The notes beneath the pieces are model-generated. The model ran no database searches and was not told the origin of the DNA. It was given only the letters and a program-made list of their open reading frames with translations. The translations under genes and the position numbers were made by a program. From Paraglaciecola sp. MB-3u-78 (lineage in GTDB: Bacteria > Pseudomonadota > Gammaproteobacteria > Enterobacterales > Alteromonadaceae), in assembly GCF_002835935.1 (NCBI RefSeq), contig NZ_PJCF01000005.1:248001-312000 (forward strand): DNA of 64,000 bases, given 5' to 3'. This document shows, piece by piece, positions 24,527 to 35,112 of this stretch (position 1 is the stretch's first letter; the number at the start of each line of letters is the position of its first letter).

Positions 24527-26017
24527 ATGGTTTTGGAAAATTCATTCGAACCTTGTGATTTCGTGTTGTTTGGTACAAAAGGCGATTTGGCCAGACGTAA
24601 ACTTTTACCTTCTTTATATCAACTCGAAAAAGCTGATTTGATGCATGCCGAAACAAAAGTGATCGGTGTGGCGCGTCAAGATATCAGTAAAGAAGAGTAC
24701 GTGGCACTCGTAAAAGAAAATATTGAAAAGTTTTCTAAAGAGGCGCTCTGCGAAAAAACTTGGAAGCGATTCTCTGAAAAATTAGACTATGTATTAGTCG
24801 ACATGAAAAACGCAGAGAGTTACAAAGCGTTTAAAGAACATGTCGATCCCAAGCGGTTGATGGTTTGTTACTTTGCCACGCCTCCTGCCATTTTTGGTGA
24901 TATTTGTCTTGGGTTGAAAGCGGCTAAGATTATCGATAAAAGTATGCGTGTTGTCTTAGAAAAGCCCATTGGTCACGACTTAGCATCATCTAAAGTGATC
25001 AACGATCAAGTTGCAGAGTTCTTTGATGAAAGTCAGATTTACCGAATTGATCATTATTTGGGAAAAGAGACGGTTCTGAACTTGATCGCATTGCGTTTTG
25101 CCAACTCGATATTTGCGACTAACTGGGATCATAATTGCATCGACCATGTGCAAATTAGTGTCGCTGAGTCTGTAGGCATTGAAGGCCGTTGGGGATACTT
25201 TGACGAAGCTGGGCAAATGCGCGACATGGTGCAAAACCACTTGTTGCAAATCCTGACTCTGGTTGCCATGGAGCCTCCTGCCAATTTGGATGCGGATAGT
25301 ATTCGCGATGAAAAACTCAAGGTACTTAAAGCATTACGCCCTATTAATGCGAGCAATGTTCGTCAGAATACTGTTCGTGGTCAATATGTCGGTGGATTTG
25401 TTAAAGGTCAAGAAGTACCAGGTTATTTAGACGAGCCTGATGCGAATACATCCAGCGAATCGGAAACCTTTATTGCATTAAAGGTCGAATTGGATAATTG
25501 GCGTTGGGCTGGGGTGCCATTTTATTTGCGTACCGGAAAACGTTTACCCAATAAAACCAGTGAAGTGGTGATCTATTTCAAACGTCAACCTCATAACTTA
25601 TTTAAAGACAGTTTCCCAGAATTACCACCGAACAAATTAACCATTCGGTTGCAGCCTGATGAAGGGGTTGAAGTGACTGTCATGAATAAAGTGCCAGGAC
25701 TCACTGGAAGGGGGTCAATGGACTTGCAAAAATCTAAGTTGAATTTGAGCTTTTCTGACACATTCAAAGATGATCGCATTCCTGATGCCTATGAAAAGCT
25801 GTTATTGGAAGTCATGTTGGGTAATCAAGCCTTATTTGTTCGTCGTGACGAAGTAGAGGCCGCATGGAAGTGGGTTGATGGTATCCTAGCTGCTTGGAAA
25901 AACAGCAACGAACCACCTGAACCTTATCAGGCCGGTACATGGGGGCCAGTAGCGTCAATTGCGTTACTCGCTCGTGAAGACAGAGCTTGGTATGAAAGCC
26001 GCATGGGAAAAAAATAA
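24527..26017 (+). CDS. zwf: Glucose-6-phosphate 1-dehydrogenase
   Basis: Oxidises glucose-6-phosphate to 6-phosphogluconolactone with NADP+. The 496-aa product has the nucleotide-binding motif FVLFGTKGDLARRKL near residue 13, the active-site block YRIDHYLGKETVLNL near residue 173 and the EKPIGHDL motif near residue 146. It heads the run zwf-pgl-edd-glk-eda, which provides the whole Entner-Doudoroff route. The stop overlaps the pgl start by one base (TAATG). A HexR-type site lies upstream. Confidence 0.97.
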   Translation: MVLENSFEPCDFVLFGTKGDLARRKLLPSLYQLEKADLMHAETKVIGVARQDISKEEYVALVKENIEKFSKEALCEKTWKRFSEKLDYVLVDMKNAESYKAFKEHVDPKRLMVCYFATPPAIFGDICLGLKAAKIIDKSMRVVLEKPIGHDLASSKVINDQVAEFFDESQIYRIDHYLGKETVLNLIALRFANSIFATNWDHNCIDHVQISVAESVGIEGRWGYFDEAGQMRDMVQNHLLQILTLVAMEPPANLDADSIRDEKLKVLKALRPINASNVRQNTVRGQYVGGFVKGQEVPGYLDEPDANTSSESETFIALKVELDNWRWAGVPFYLRTGKRLPNKTSEVVIYFKRQPHNLFKDSFPELPPNKLTIRLQPDEGVEVTVMNKVPGLTGRGSMDLQKSKLNLSFSDTFKDDRIPDAYEKLLLEVMLGNQALFVRRDEVEAAWKWVDGILAAWKNSNEPPEPYQAGTWGPVASIALLAREDRAWYESRMGKK

Positions 26018-26709
26018 TGGCGTTATCGCAATCTAAATTTAGAACAACCGCACAACTCAATACTGCATTCTCTCGTAAAATCACGAAGTTACTGAGAGAT
26101 GGCATCGAAGAAAATGGCCGAGCAAGCCTAGTCGTATCCGGTGGGAGAACTCCCGCTGACCTGTTTAATATATTGTCAAAATCGAACCTAGAGTGGGACA
26201 AAGTTGATATCAGTTTGGCAGATGAACGCTGGGTAGATAATACTGACGATGCATCTAACGAAAAAATGCTTCGCACCCAGTTACTTATCAACAATGCTGC
26301 TAATGCTAATTTTGTGCCGTTGAAAACGCAACATAGCGATGCCGAAGAGGCAGTATTAACCTGTACCGAGAATTTACAAAAAATGCGCACTCCCTTTGAT
26401 GTGCTGATTCTAGGTATGGGTGAAGATGGCCACACTGCGTCGTTGTTTCCTTGCTCAGAACAAATTGCCCAAGGCTTAGATCTTGAGTCAGGCAATTCAT
26501 TTATTGCGGTTCAGCCTATCACCGCACCCAATCAACGTATGTCATTGACCTTGCCAGCATTATTAAACAGCAATCAAATATTTTTGCATCTCACCGGTGA
26601 AAGCAAAAAAGAGGTGTTAAATAAGGTTCTGTCAGATGAAGACCCCTTTGCTATGCCGATTAGAGCCGTCATCAATAACGCTGATGTCGAGCTTTTGTGG
26701 GCCCCCTGA
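26017..26709 (+). CDS. pgl: 6-phosphogluconolactonase
   Basis: Hydrolyses 6-phosphogluconolactone to 6-phosphogluconate. The 230-aa DevB-type protein shows SLVVSGGRTPADLF near residue 37, DISLADERWV near residue 67 and the catalytic-type block GMGEDGHTASLFP near residue 132. It is coupled to zwf by a one-base overlap and lies 26 bases before edd. Confidence 0.95.
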   Translation: MALSQSKFRTTAQLNTAFSRKITKLLRDGIEENGRASLVVSGGRTPADLFNILSKSNLEWDKVDISLADERWVDNTDDASNEKMLRTQLLINNAANANFVPLKTQHSDAEEAVLTCTENLQKMRTPFDVLILGMGEDGHTASLFPCSEQIAQGLDLESGNSFIAVQPITAPNQRMSLTLPALLNSNQIFLHLTGESKKEVLNKVLSDEDPFAMPIRAVINNADVELLWAP

Positions 26710-26735
26710 TTCAATTTAAGTTATAGGAAAAATCG

Positions 26736-28556
26736 ATGAACCCTGTTATCCAAGAAGTCACAGACCGAATTATTCAGCGGAGCCAAAGTACGCGGAAAAG
26801 TTATTTAGAAAAGATTGAAAGTGCACGCTTGCAAGGCCCTCATCGAGGCTCATTGTCTTGTGGCAACTTAGCTCATGGCTTTGCTGCTTGTGGCACCGAA
26901 GATAAAACCGACTTGCGTAGCATGACTAAATCGAATATTGCGATAGTGTCTTCTTATAACGATATGCTCTCGGCTCATCAACCTTATGAAGCCTTTCCGG
27001 CTCAGCTAAAACGGGCGATTAATGCGGTGGGTAGTGTCGCCCAATTTGCTGGTGGCGTACCTGCTATGTGCGACGGTGTTACTCAAGGTACGCCGGGCAT
27101 GGATTTGAGCCTGATGAGCCGTGATGTGATTGCAATGGCCACGGCTGTTGCGCTTTCACATAATATGTTTGATGGCACCTTGATGTTAGGTATTTGCGAC
27201 AAAATCGTCCCTGGTTTATTGCTTGGTGCCTTGAGTTTTGGTCATTTACCTACGGTATTTGTCCCTGCAGGACCCATGCCTTCGGGTCTCCCGAACAAAG
27301 AAAAGGCGCGAGTACGCCAAGCTTATGCTGAGGGTAAAGTCGGTCGCGAAGAGTTGCTAGATGCTGAATCAAAGTCTTATCACTCAGCCGGTACTTGCAC
27401 CTTTTATGGCACCGCGAATAGTAATCAATTGGTAGTGGAAATAATGGGTCTACATCTCCCTGGTTCGTCATTTGTTAATCCAGGCACACCTTTACGTGAC
27501 GCATTAACAGATGCCGCTGCAAGGCAAGTTACCCGTATTACTGATTTAGGTGACGACTATCGTCCGATTGGTCACATAGTGGATGCCAAAGCCATTGTAA
27601 ATGGTTTGGTAGGTCTGTTGGCTACTGGTGGTTCAACAAATCACACTATGCATTTAGTTGCTGTGGCTAGAGCCGCAGGATACATCGTCAACTGGGATGA
27701 TTTTGCAGATATTTCTAGCGCAGTACCCTTATTAACTCGCATTTACCCTAACGGTTCAGCCGACATTAACCACTTCACTGCAGCAGGCGGTATGGGATTG
27801 TTGATCAGAGAATTGTTAGAAGGTGGGTTACTGCATAACGATGTGCAAACCATATGTGGTCAAGGGTTAGAGCAATATACTAAAGAGCCAATAATAGAAC
27901 ATGGCGAACTGGTATGGCGCGACGGGCCAAGAGAATCATTTGATAAACAAGTCGTTGCTACTGTTAAAGAGCCATTTAAGGCTGACGGCGGTTTATCTGT
28001 ATTGTGCGGTAATTTAGGCCGTGCAGTTATGAAAACCTCTGCTTTACGTGAACCACATTGCAAAATTAAAGCGCCAGCTGTGGTATTTGAAGACCAGTTT
28101 GAGTTGCACGCGGCGTTTAAAGCCGGTGAGCTAAATAAGGATTGTGTGGTGGTCGTGCGCTTTCAAGGGCCCTCTGCTATTGGTATGCCTGAATTACACA
28201 GTTTGACTCCACCTTTAGCGGTATTGCAAGACAGGGGTTTTAAAGTTGCATTAGTTACAGACGGACGTATGTCTGGCGCTTCAGGTAAAGTGCCAGCGGC
28301 TATCCATGTCACTCCTGAAGCATTAAAAGGCGGTATATTAGCTAAGGTACAAAATGGTGATATGCTCGAACTTAATACTGAAACTGGTGCGATGGATATT
28401 CTTATCAGTGAAGAAGAATTAGCCAAGCGCGAGGCTAAGGTGCCCGACGTTGCAAAACATCAAATTGGCATGGGCCGTGAAATGTTTGCTGGTATGCGCT
28501 CAACATTAACCGGTGCAGAGCAGGGAGCTTGCTCATTGTTCGTTGGCCAGGACTAA
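26736..28556 (+). CDS. edd: 6-phosphogluconate dehydratase
   Basis: Converts 6-phosphogluconate to 2-keto-3-deoxy-6-phosphogluconate (KDPG). The 606-aa protein belongs to the IlvD/Edd family and probably binds a [4Fe-4S] cluster: conserved cysteines are visible in [12 protein letters not shown] near residue 111, in [13 protein letters not shown] near residue 154 and in [14 protein letters not shown] near residue 218. [10 protein letters not shown] near residue 510 is the C-terminal signature. GGAAAA before the ATG serves as ribosome site. It is in the middle of the zwf operon, 4 bases before glk. Confidence 0.97.
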   Translation: MNPVIQEVTDRIIQRSQSTRKSYLEKIESARLQGPHRGSLSCGNLAHGFAACGTEDKTDLRSMTKSNIAIVSSYNDMLSAHQPYEAFPAQLKRAINAVGSVAQFAGGVPAMCDGVTQGTPGMDLSLMSRDVIAMATAVALSHNMFDGTLMLGICDKIVPGLLLGALSFGHLPTVFVPAGPMPSGLPNKEKARVRQAYAEGKVGREELLDAESKSYHSAGTCTFYGTANSNQLVVEIMGLHLPGSSFVNPGTPLRDALTDAAARQVTRITDLGDDYRPIGHIVDAKAIVNGLVGLLATGGSTNHTMHLVAVARAAGYIVNWDDFADISSAVPLLTRIYPNGSADINHFTAAGGMGLLIRELLEGGLLHNDVQTICGQGLEQYTKEPIIEHGELVWRDGPRESFDKQVVATVKEPFKADGGLSVLCGNLGRAVMKTSALREPHCKIKAPAVVFEDQFELHAAFKAGELNKDCVVVVRFQGPSAIGMPELHSLTPPLAVLQDRGFKVALVTDGRMSGASGKVPAAIHVTPEALKGGILAKVQNGDMLELNTETGAMDILISEEELAKREAKVPDVAKHQIGMGREMFAGMRSTLTGAEQGACSLFVGQD

Positions 28557-28560
28557 TCAA

Positions 28561-29511
28561 ATGTCAAAATTTGTTGCGGATGTAGGTGGTACTAATATTC
28601 GTTTGGCACAATTAGATAGTGGCAGACTGTGTCATATCAAAAAATATTTGTGTAGTGATTATAAGACCATAGGGACTGTTATTGGAGCATATATAGCTGA
28701 ATTTCCTGAGGTGAGTTTTACTGCGGGATGTTTAGGTGTCGCTTGCCCAGTAAATGGTGATGTGATTTCTATGACCAACAATGACTGGCAGTTTTCTATC
28801 TCCCAATTACAAGCTGAGTTAGGCTTAGATTGGTTAGGGGTGATTAACGATTTCACTGCAGTTGCCTATGCCGTTACTGTATTAACCAATCAACAGAAAG
28901 AACAAGTTGGTCAAGGGCATGCAAATGATTTTGACAACATGGCTGTTTTTGGTCCTGGTACTGGACTTGGGGTGAAACACTTAACTCATACATCAGAAGG
29001 TTGGTTGGCATTAGATGGTGAGGGTGGTCATGTTGATTTTGCTCCAGTGGATGAGGTGGATATCGCTATTTGGCAATTTTTAACCAATAAATTTGGCCAT
29101 GCTTCTGCTGAAGAAGTGCTTTCCGGTCGTGGTTTGGTGCATATATATCAAGCTATTGCCAAGCATAAAGGATTATTAGCACCATTGGATGAGCCTGCTG
29201 ATATCACTGAACGAGCCCTTGACGGTAGTTGCCCATTAAGCGTGGCTACATTGTTACAATTCTGCAAAATCTTGGGTAGCTTTGCAGGAAACCTTGCCCT
29301 TAATTTAGGGACACGTGGTGGCGTGTATATTGGAGGTGGCATTGCCCCTCGTTTCACCAATTTTATTAAACAAAGTGATTTTCGGTTACGTTTTGAGGCC
29401 AAGGGTCGATTTCGTGACTATGTAGCTTGCATACCGACTTTCATTATTACTGAGCCGGATCATGGTTTGATTGGTGCGATGGCTTATTTAAATCAAAATT
29501 GTAAAGGTTAA
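28561..29511 (+). CDS. glk: Glucokinase
   Basis: Phosphorylates glucose with ATP, feeding glucose-6-phosphate to zwf in the same operon. The 316-aa protein is of the E. coli Glk type: [16 protein letters not shown] at the N terminus (phosphate binding), GVACPVNGD near residue 61, [12 protein letters not shown] near residue 97 (catalytic Asp) and [13 protein letters not shown] near residue 258. I chose ATG 28561, four bases after the edd stop; an in-frame upstream codon at 28513 lies inside edd. Confidence 0.94.
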   Translation: MSKFVADVGGTNIRLAQLDSGRLCHIKKYLCSDYKTIGTVIGAYIAEFPEVSFTAGCLGVACPVNGDVISMTNNDWQFSISQLQAELGLDWLGVINDFTAVAYAVTVLTNQQKEQVGQGHANDFDNMAVFGPGTGLGVKHLTHTSEGWLALDGEGGHVDFAPVDEVDIAIWQFLTNKFGHASAEEVLSGRGLVHIYQAIAKHKGLLAPLDEPADITERALDGSCPLSVATLLQFCKILGSFAGNLALNLGTRGGVYIGGGIAPRFTNFIKQSDFRLRFEAKGRFRDYVACIPTFIITEPDHGLIGAMAYLNQNCKG

Positions 29512-29516
29512 GTTCA

Positions 29517-30158
29517 ATGACAAAAAAATGGAAAATCACATCGGAAGAAATATTCAGTCAAGGGCCTGTTGTGCCTGTATTGGTGATTAAAAATATTGAA
29601 CACGCGGTGCCATTGGCTAAAGCACTTATCGCTGGAGGTATTCGGGTATTAGAAGTGACTTTACGTACAGACGCTGCCCTAGAAGTGATTGCAAAAATTG
29701 CTAAGGAAGTACCAGAAGCGATTATCGGTGCAGGTACAGTGACAAATCGTGCTCAATTACAACAAGTCATAGATGCAGGTGCTAAGTTTGCGATTAGCCC
29801 GGGATTAACCTCTGATTTACTCAAGGCTGGAAACGAAGGCAATATTGCGCTTATTCCTGGTATTTCATCTATTTCAGAATTGATGACAGCTGTTGATCAT
29901 GGTTATACCCATTTGAAATTTTTTCCTGCTGAAGCATCAGGTGGCGTGAAAGCCCTTAAAGCTATCGGTGGTCCTTTCCCTGATATTAAATTCTGTCCAA
30001 CAGGTGGTATTAGTCCAAGCAATTACAATGATTATTTAGCATTACCTAATGTTTGTTGTGCTGGTGGCTCTTGGTTAGCTCCAGAAGATGTCATGATCAA
30101 TGGTGAATGGGATAAAATTACTGAGCTTGCAAAACAAGCGGTAGCTGGCGTTAAATAA
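29517..30158 (+). CDS. eda: KDPG aldolase (2-keto-3-deoxy-6-phosphogluconate aldolase)
   Basis: Splits KDPG into pyruvate and glyceraldehyde-3-phosphate, ending the Entner-Doudoroff route. The 213-aa protein has the family blocks [16 protein letters not shown] near residue 41, the Glu45-type catalytic residue in it, [11 protein letters not shown] near residue 70 and the Schiff-base lysine in [14 protein letters not shown] near residue 137. It starts 5 bases after glk and is followed by a terminator, so it is the last gene of the operon. Confidence 0.97.
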   Translation: MTKKWKITSEEIFSQGPVVPVLVIKNIEHAVPLAKALIAGGIRVLEVTLRTDAALEVIAKIAKEVPEAIIGAGTVTNRAQLQQVIDAGAKFAISPGLTSDLLKAGNEGNIALIPGISSISELMTAVDHGYTHLKFFPAEASGGVKALKAIGGPFPDIKFCPTGGISPSNYNDYLALPNVCCAGGSWLAPEDVMINGEWDKITELAKQAVAGVK

Positions 30159-30179
30159 TTTTAATTCCAGTAATGCTAA

Positions 30180-30205
30180 AAACGCCGCATTAGTGGCTTT
30201 TTTAT
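30180..30205 (+). terminator. Terminator after eda
   Basis: The stem GCCGC-ATTA-GTGGC (one G-U pair) is followed by six T about 25 bases after the eda stop. Confidence 0.75.
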
Positions 30206-30268
30206 TGTCTATGAAAAAGTGTTAATGCTAACTTGGTTATTCCAAATTAACATTAACATGTCCTACAC

Positions 30269-30931
30269 TTATTGAATCAAAATAGTTGCTTTAACGATTG
30301 CCACTTCTTCGCTAGTTTTGCCACTTCTCGATCCGATTTTTTCCATACGTTCAAGCACTTCCATGCCCTGTACAACTTGACCAAATATAGTGTGTTTTCC
30401 ATCTAACCAAGGCGTAGCCGTGAAGGTTAAGAAAAATTGACTACCGTCGGTAATTGGACCGGAATTCGCCATACTCAGTAACCCTCCCTGAGTATGTTTG
30501 ATGTCATCACTAAATTCCCCTGCATATTTATAACCTGGGTTACCCCTACCATTACCTAAGGGGTCGCCACCTTGAGCCATAAAGCCAGGGATAATTCGAT
30601 GGAATAGGGTGTTGTCGTAAAAACCTAAAGTGGTTAAATATAGTGTGCTAGACACATGCATGGGGGCAATGTCTGGCATAAGTTCGATAACAATCTCACC
30701 CTTATTAGTTGTTAATTGCCAGAGGTAAGTTATATCTTGGCTAAAGGTGAATTCGGTGGGTTGCGGTAACGTTGTTTTCCAGTCTTCTTGGGTTTTATCA
30801 ATCTTTTGTTGGTTGATAAATTGTTGTGCATCCTTGATGGCTTGGTCTTGGAATAAGTCGCAGCCAGATATTATGAAACTAATAAAAAACACAACCAAAA
30901 GTTGTGTTTTGGGGATCAGATATGCATTCAT
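30269..30931 (-). CDS. Cyclophilin-type peptidyl-prolyl isomerase, probable lipoprotein
   Basis: Catalyses cis-trans isomerisation of proline bonds, probably in the periplasm. The 220-aa precursor has a lipoprotein signal with a lipobox ending in IISGC near residue 24. The cyclophilin domain covers about residues 75-218: FHRIIPGFMAQGGDP, GLLSMANSGP, DGSQFFLTF and TIFGQVVQGMEVLE are its standard blocks. It lies 22 bases after argA on the same strand, so it may be partly read from the arginine operon. Confidence 0.9.
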   Translation of the reverse strand: MNAYLIPKTQLLVVFFISFIISGCDLFQDQAIKDAQQFINQQKIDKTQEDWKTTLPQPTEFTFSQDITYLWQLTTNKGEIVIELMPDIAPMHVSSTLYLTTLGFYDNTLFHRIIPGFMAQGGDPLGNGRGNPGYKYAGEFSDDIKHTQGGLLSMANSGPITDGSQFFLTFTATPWLDGKHTIFGQVVQGMEVLERMEKIGSRSGKTSEEVAIVKATILIQ

Positions 30932-30953
30932 TGCGGGCCTAATTTACGAGTAT

Positions 30954-32264
30954 TTAAACCGCTAGCTTAAACACTTTAGATTTTCGTTGAAAGTTGTAAA
31001 GCAGTTTTTTCTTGGTTGGCAATTCGTCTAGGCTGATTTCAACAAAGCCTTGCTCTTGAAACCAGTGGGCTGTAACAGTAGTGAGCACAAAAATGAAGTC
31101 CAAGCCTTGTTCTCGTGCCTGTATTTTGATGGCATCTAATAGCCGTTCGCCACGATTGCCACCACGATAGTCGTTATGGGTAGCAACACAGGCTAGCTCA
31201 CCCATTTTCTCTTCTAAATAAGGATAGAGCGCGGCGCAAGCTATAGTCATACCGTCTCGTTCAATCAAGGCAAATTGTTCGATTTCTTGCTCTAGATGTT
31301 CCCTTGAGCGTTTAACCAAGATACCAGTTTCTTCTAAAGGCTTGATCAGTTTAAGAATACCACCTACATCTTCTATATTGGCTTGGCGCAGTTGTTCATA
31401 TAATGCTTGGGATACTAGTGAGCCTGCGCCATCACGGGTAAATAGCTCTTGTAGAAGCGCACCATCTTGACGATAACTAACAGTGTGACAACGGCTAATG
31501 CCCGCTTCTAAACTAGAGACTATGGCTTGTAATGACTGTTTTTCAGAGGCGTAAAAAGGCTCATTCAACATGGCGTAGAGCGCGTCTAATTCTAAATTTC
31601 TTAGGAGTTTTCCATCTTGGTTAACTATGCCGTCTTGGTAGTTAAATAATATGAGTTTGTCGGCTTTAAGTGCGATCGCAGCTTTGGTGGCCACGTCTTC
31701 ATGAGATAAATTAAATATTTCGCCAGTGGCTGAGTATCCCATTGGGGATAACAACACAATGGAGCCGTCATTTAGATGGTCGTTTATGCCATCTACATCG
31801 ATACGGCGAACTAGGCCTGTATTTTCAAAATCTACCCCATCGCGGACACCTATAGGCATCGCAACCACTAGATTACCGGAACACACACGGATATGTGAGC
31901 CGTGCATGGGCGAATTAGCCAGCCCCATAGTTAATAACGCTTCTACCTGAGCGCGCAGCGAACCTGCTGCGTCTTTTACACATTCAAGGGTTTGTTTATC
32001 GGTGATGCGAATACCTTGGTGAAAGCGAGATGGCAAGTTACGTAGTATCACGCGCTGATCGATTTGCGGTCTTGCACCATGTACTAAAACTAAACGCACA
32101 CCTAAGCTGTTTAACAAGGCAATATCATGAATGATATTGGCAAAGTTAGCTTCTTCAATGGCTTCGCCACCAAACATCAAAACAAAGGTTTTACCCCTGT
32201 GGGCATTGATGTATGGCGCCGAGTTACGAATAATTTTGACGCTGTCGATATGTGAAACGACCAC
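30954..32264 (-). CDS. argA: N-acetylglutamate synthase
   Basis: Makes N-acetylglutamate from glutamate and acetyl-CoA, the first step of arginine synthesis and usually arginine-inhibited. The 436-aa protein has an amino-acid-kinase-like domain (about residues 1-280, VLVHGARPQIDQR near residue 59, SHEDVATKAAIALKAD) and a C-terminal GNAT acetyltransferase domain (IACAALYPYLEEKMGELACV, YRGGNRGERLL near residue 380). The GTG start at 32264 has AAGGA eight bases upstream. It is 10 bases after argH. Some relatives have this activity fused to argH; here it is a separate full-length gene. Confidence 0.94.
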   Translation of the reverse strand: MVVSHIDSVKIIRNSAPYINAHRGKTFVLMFGGEAIEEANFANIIHDIALLNSLGVRLVLVHGARPQIDQRVILRNLPSRFHQGIRITDKQTLECVKDAAGSLRAQVEALLTMGLANSPMHGSHIRVCSGNLVVAMPIGVRDGVDFENTGLVRRIDVDGINDHLNDGSIVLLSPMGYSATGEIFNLSHEDVATKAAIALKADKLILFNYQDGIVNQDGKLLRNLELDALYAMLNEPFYASEKQSLQAIVSSLEAGISRCHTVSYRQDGALLQELFTRDGAGSLVSQALYEQLRQANIEDVGGILKLIKPLEETGILVKRSREHLEQEIEQFALIERDGMTIACAALYPYLEEKMGELACVATHNDYRGGNRGERLLDAIKIQAREQGLDFIFVLTTVTAHWFQEQGFVEISLDELPTKKKLLYNFQRKSKVFKLAV

Positions 32265-32274
32265 AAATAAATCC

Positions 32275-33648
32275 TTACTTAATTTGCGCTAATTCAGCGT
32301 TTAGCGCTTTTGTTACTGGGTCAATCCCCGTCCCACCCAAGATGCTGCGTTTATTCACTAAATATTCTAGTTGCAATATTTCGTAAACATCGTTTTCAAT
32401 TAAGTTTGAGAATTGCTGCAACTCAGTAATGCTTAACTCTTCGATGGCTTTTTTCTTCTCTAGCGCGGCTAATACCACTTGACCTGAAATATCATGAGCG
32501 GTTCTAAAGGGGATACCTTTAGCTACAAGATAATCGGCCAGTTCAGTGGCATTCGCATAACCTTCACGAGCTGCCTTAGCACATCGCTCTGAGTCCAACT
32601 TGATACTGTCAATGACTTCGCAGGCAATACATAAACAGATATGCCACTGAGTCACCGCATCCAGCAAACCTTCTTTGTCTTCTTGCATGTCTTTGTTGTA
32701 AGCAAGGGGTAAACCTTTCATGGTCACTAACATGCCTTGTAAACTTCCAAATACACGGCCACATTTACCACGCATCAGTTCTAGGGCATCGGGGTTTTTC
32801 TTTTGTGGCATCAATGATGAGCCAGAGGTCACTTCATCACCTAATGTAATAAATCCGGCTTCACCTGAGTTAAAGAAAATCAAGTCTTCGGCCATACGCG
32901 ACATGTGCATCATGCTGGTGCTGGCAGTAAATAAAAGCTCCAATACAAAATCCCGGTCCGACACCGCATCTAAGCTATTTAAACAGGGACTATCAAAGCC
33001 TAACTCACTGGCAATTTCATAACGATCAATAGGGTAAGTTGTCCCTGCTAACGCGCCACAACCAAGGGGTGACTGATTTAAACGCACTCTTAAGTCACGT
33101 AAGCGACTAATGTCACGTTTAAACATTTCCACATAGGCTAAACACCAGTGTGGGTAACGCACAGGTTGCGCCCGTTGTAAGTGAGTATAACCGGGCAATA
33201 TAACCGTTTTATTGTTATTAGCCGTGCCAACTAAAGAGGCCTTGACGTTTTCTAAGTCGTCAATCAATAAGTCAACGTGTTCACGTGTCCACAATCTAAA
33301 GTCTGTGGCCACTTGATCATTACGGCTTCGACCCGTGTGCAGTTTGCGGGCTATATCACCAAGTTGTTCTATCAGCGTGGCTTCAACAAAGCTATGAATG
33401 TCTTCTTCATCGCTTGCATCAAAGTCCAAGGTGCCTGCTTCGGCTTTAACTAACAATGCTTGCAGCGCTTGTTCAAGCTGCTGTTGTTCGTCTTGGGTTA
33501 ATACACCGGCTTTATATATCGCTTTTGACCAAGTAATAGAACCGAGGATATCTTGGCTAGCGAGTGCACGGTCGAAGGGTAACGAATCGTTCACCTTTCT
33601 AAACATCGCACTGCTGCCATCTTGGAAACGCCCGCCCCACAAGCTCAT
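32275..33648 (-). CDS. argH: Argininosuccinate lyase
   Basis: Splits argininosuccinate into arginine and fumarate, the last step of arginine synthesis. The 457-aa protein carries the fumarase/lyase signature GSSLMPQKKNPDALELMRG near residue 276, LHTGRSRNDQVATD near residue 107 and TYPIDRYEIASE. Its ATG overlaps the argG stop by one base (TAATG). Length and motifs are normal. Confidence 0.97.
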   Translation of the reverse strand: MSLWGGRFQDGSSAMFRKVNDSLPFDRALASQDILGSITWSKAIYKAGVLTQDEQQQLEQALQALLVKAEAGTLDFDASDEEDIHSFVEATLIEQLGDIARKLHTGRSRNDQVATDFRLWTREHVDLLIDDLENVKASLVGTANNNKTVILPGYTHLQRAQPVRYPHWCLAYVEMFKRDISRLRDLRVRLNQSPLGCGALAGTTYPIDRYEIASELGFDSPCLNSLDAVSDRDFVLELLFTASTSMMHMSRMAEDLIFFNSGEAGFITLGDEVTSGSSLMPQKKNPDALELMRGKCGRVFGSLQGMLVTMKGLPLAYNKDMQEDKEGLLDAVTQWHICLCIACEVIDSIKLDSERCAKAAREGYANATELADYLVAKGIPFRTAHDISGQVVLAALEKKKAIEELSITELQQFSNLIENDVYEILQLEYLVNKRSILGGTGIDPVTKALNAELAQIK

Positions 33649-34895
33649 TATTCGCTACCTGTATTTTTAAAGGCTAAGCCTTTTTTATTCATGGCTTCGA
33701 TACGGCTAGATAAGCTGTATAAACGGATGAAACCTTCGGCGTGGCTTTGGTCGTATACGTCATCTGCGCCAAAAGTAGCAAAGTCTTCCGAATATAAGCT
33801 GTTAGGAGATTTTCTTTGGGTAACTGTAGCTTGGCCTTTGTAGAGTTTAACTACAATTTCACCTGTGACCTTTTCTGCGAAACTGGCGGCGCCTGCTAAT
33901 AAGGCATCATTTAATGCAGTAAACCAGCGACCGTCATACATCACATGTGAATATTCAAGACCGATTTGTTCACGGTATTTAAGTGATGCTTTGTCTAAGA
34001 CCAAACACTCAAGGGCTTTATAAGCTTTCATCATGACTGTGCCGCCTGGCGTTTCGTAACAACCACGAGATTTCATGCCAACTAAACGGTTTTCAACAAT
34101 GTCAATACGGCCTACACCATGGGCTGCTGCAATTTTGTTAAGGGCCATTAAAACGCCGTAAGGTGTTAATGATTCACCATTTACTTTGGTTAACTTGCCT
34201 TCTTCGAAGCTAAGTTGCACACGTTCTGACTTATTTGGAGCGTCTTCTGGATCAACGGTTAACGTCCAGATCCCTTTAGTGGGTTCACACCAAGGATCTT
34301 CTAACTCACCACCTTCGTGAGATATATGCCAAGCGTTTGCGTCACGGCTATAAATTTTAGTTAAAGATGCTGAGCATTCAATGTTACGTTCGGCTAGGTA
34401 ATCAAGTAGATCTTCACGCGATACCATGTCCCACTCACGCCAAGGGGCTATCACCGCCAATTGTGGCGCAAGAGCTGCAAAGGTGCCTTCAAAACGAACT
34501 TGGTCGTTACCTTTACCAGTACAACCATGACAAAGGGCATCCGCACCCACTTTAAGGGCAATTTCGACTTGCGCTTTAGCAATGATAGGTCGAGCCATAG
34601 ACGTACCTAGTAAGTACTCACCCTCGTATACCGCTCCAGTAGTAATGGTTGGGTAAATATAGTCAGCAACAAACTCTTCTTTCAAGTCAACGATATAACA
34701 TTCACTTGCGCCAGTGGCGAGAGCCTTTTCACGAAGCCCAATTAATTCCTCATCGCCTTGACCTACATCGGCTGCAAAAGCGATAACTTCACAGTTATAG
34801 GTTTCGATTAACCAAGGAATGATAGCTGATGTATCTAGCCCACCTGAATATGCCAACACTACTTTTTTGAATTCTTTGTTTGCTTTAATAGCCAT
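33648..34895 (-). CDS. argG: Argininosuccinate synthase
   Basis: Joins citrulline and aspartate with ATP to argininosuccinate. The 415-aa protein shows the PP-loop-type [14 protein letters not shown] near residue 12, the [13 protein letters not shown] block near residue 124 and [14 protein letters not shown] near residue 282. It is separated from argF by 217 bp containing the 7-bp tandem repeat and a partner segment able to pair with it just upstream of the argG start. An AGGAAA ribosome site lies 5 bases before the ATG. Confidence 0.97.
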   Translation of the reverse strand: MAIKANKEFKKVVLAYSGGLDTSAIIPWLIETYNCEVIAFAADVGQGDEELIGLREKALATGASECYIVDLKEEFVADYIYPTITTGAVYEGEYLLGTSMARPIIAKAQVEIALKVGADALCHGCTGKGNDQVRFEGTFAALAPQLAVIAPWREWDMVSREDLLDYLAERNIECSASLTKIYSRDANAWHISHEGGELEDPWCEPTKGIWTLTVDPEDAPNKSERVQLSFEEGKLTKVNGESLTPYGVLMALNKIAAAHGVGRIDIVENRLVGMKSRGCYETPGGTVMMKAYKALECLVLDKASLKYREQIGLEYSHVMYDGRWFTALNDALLAGAASFAEKVTGEIVVKLYKGQATVTQRKSPNSLYSEDFATFGADDVYDQSHAEGFIRLYSLSSRIEAMNKKGLAFKNTGSE

Positions 34896-34916
34896 GATAT
34901 TTCCTGTTTAAAGGCA

Positions 34917-34931
34917 GCTGCGAGCTTCGAG
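34917..34931. repeat. Inverted partner of the argF-argG tandem repeat
   Basis: GCTGCGAGCTTCGAG matches the complement of two repeat units of the array at 35029-35108 at 13 of 15 positions. In the arg mRNA it lies about 22-36 bases before the argG start, so a long-range stem with the array is possible. Confidence 0.5.
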
Positions 34932-35028
34932 ATAATGGCCACGAGCTAACACATTGCTGCATTAATTTAATCTGATTTAATAAAGTGATTTATGATTGAC
35001 ACTCTATCTACAATATTTTTTACACTCT

Positions 35029-35108
35029 GCTCGTAGCTCGTAGCTCGTAGCTCGTAGCTCGTAGCTCGTAGCTCGTAGCTCGTAGCTCGTAGCTCGTAGC
35101 TCGTAGCT
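35029..35108. repeat. 7-bp tandem repeat, 11.4 copies, between argF and argG
   Basis: The unit GCTCGTA is repeated eleven times without a single change and ends with GCT followed by seven T. The array begins 5 bases after the argF stop in the direction of transcription. Such perfect short repeats are prone to copy-number change by slippage. No ORF crosses it. Confidence 0.97.
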
Positions 35109-35112
35109 TTTT

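Noticed and set aside
25812-26495. Minus-strand 227-aa ORF across zwf and pgl
   Set aside because: It is antisense to two conserved enzymes and shows no motif.
35029-35108. Repeat array as a CRISPR
   Set aside because: The units are 7 bp and directly adjacent, without spacers, and no cas genes are present.
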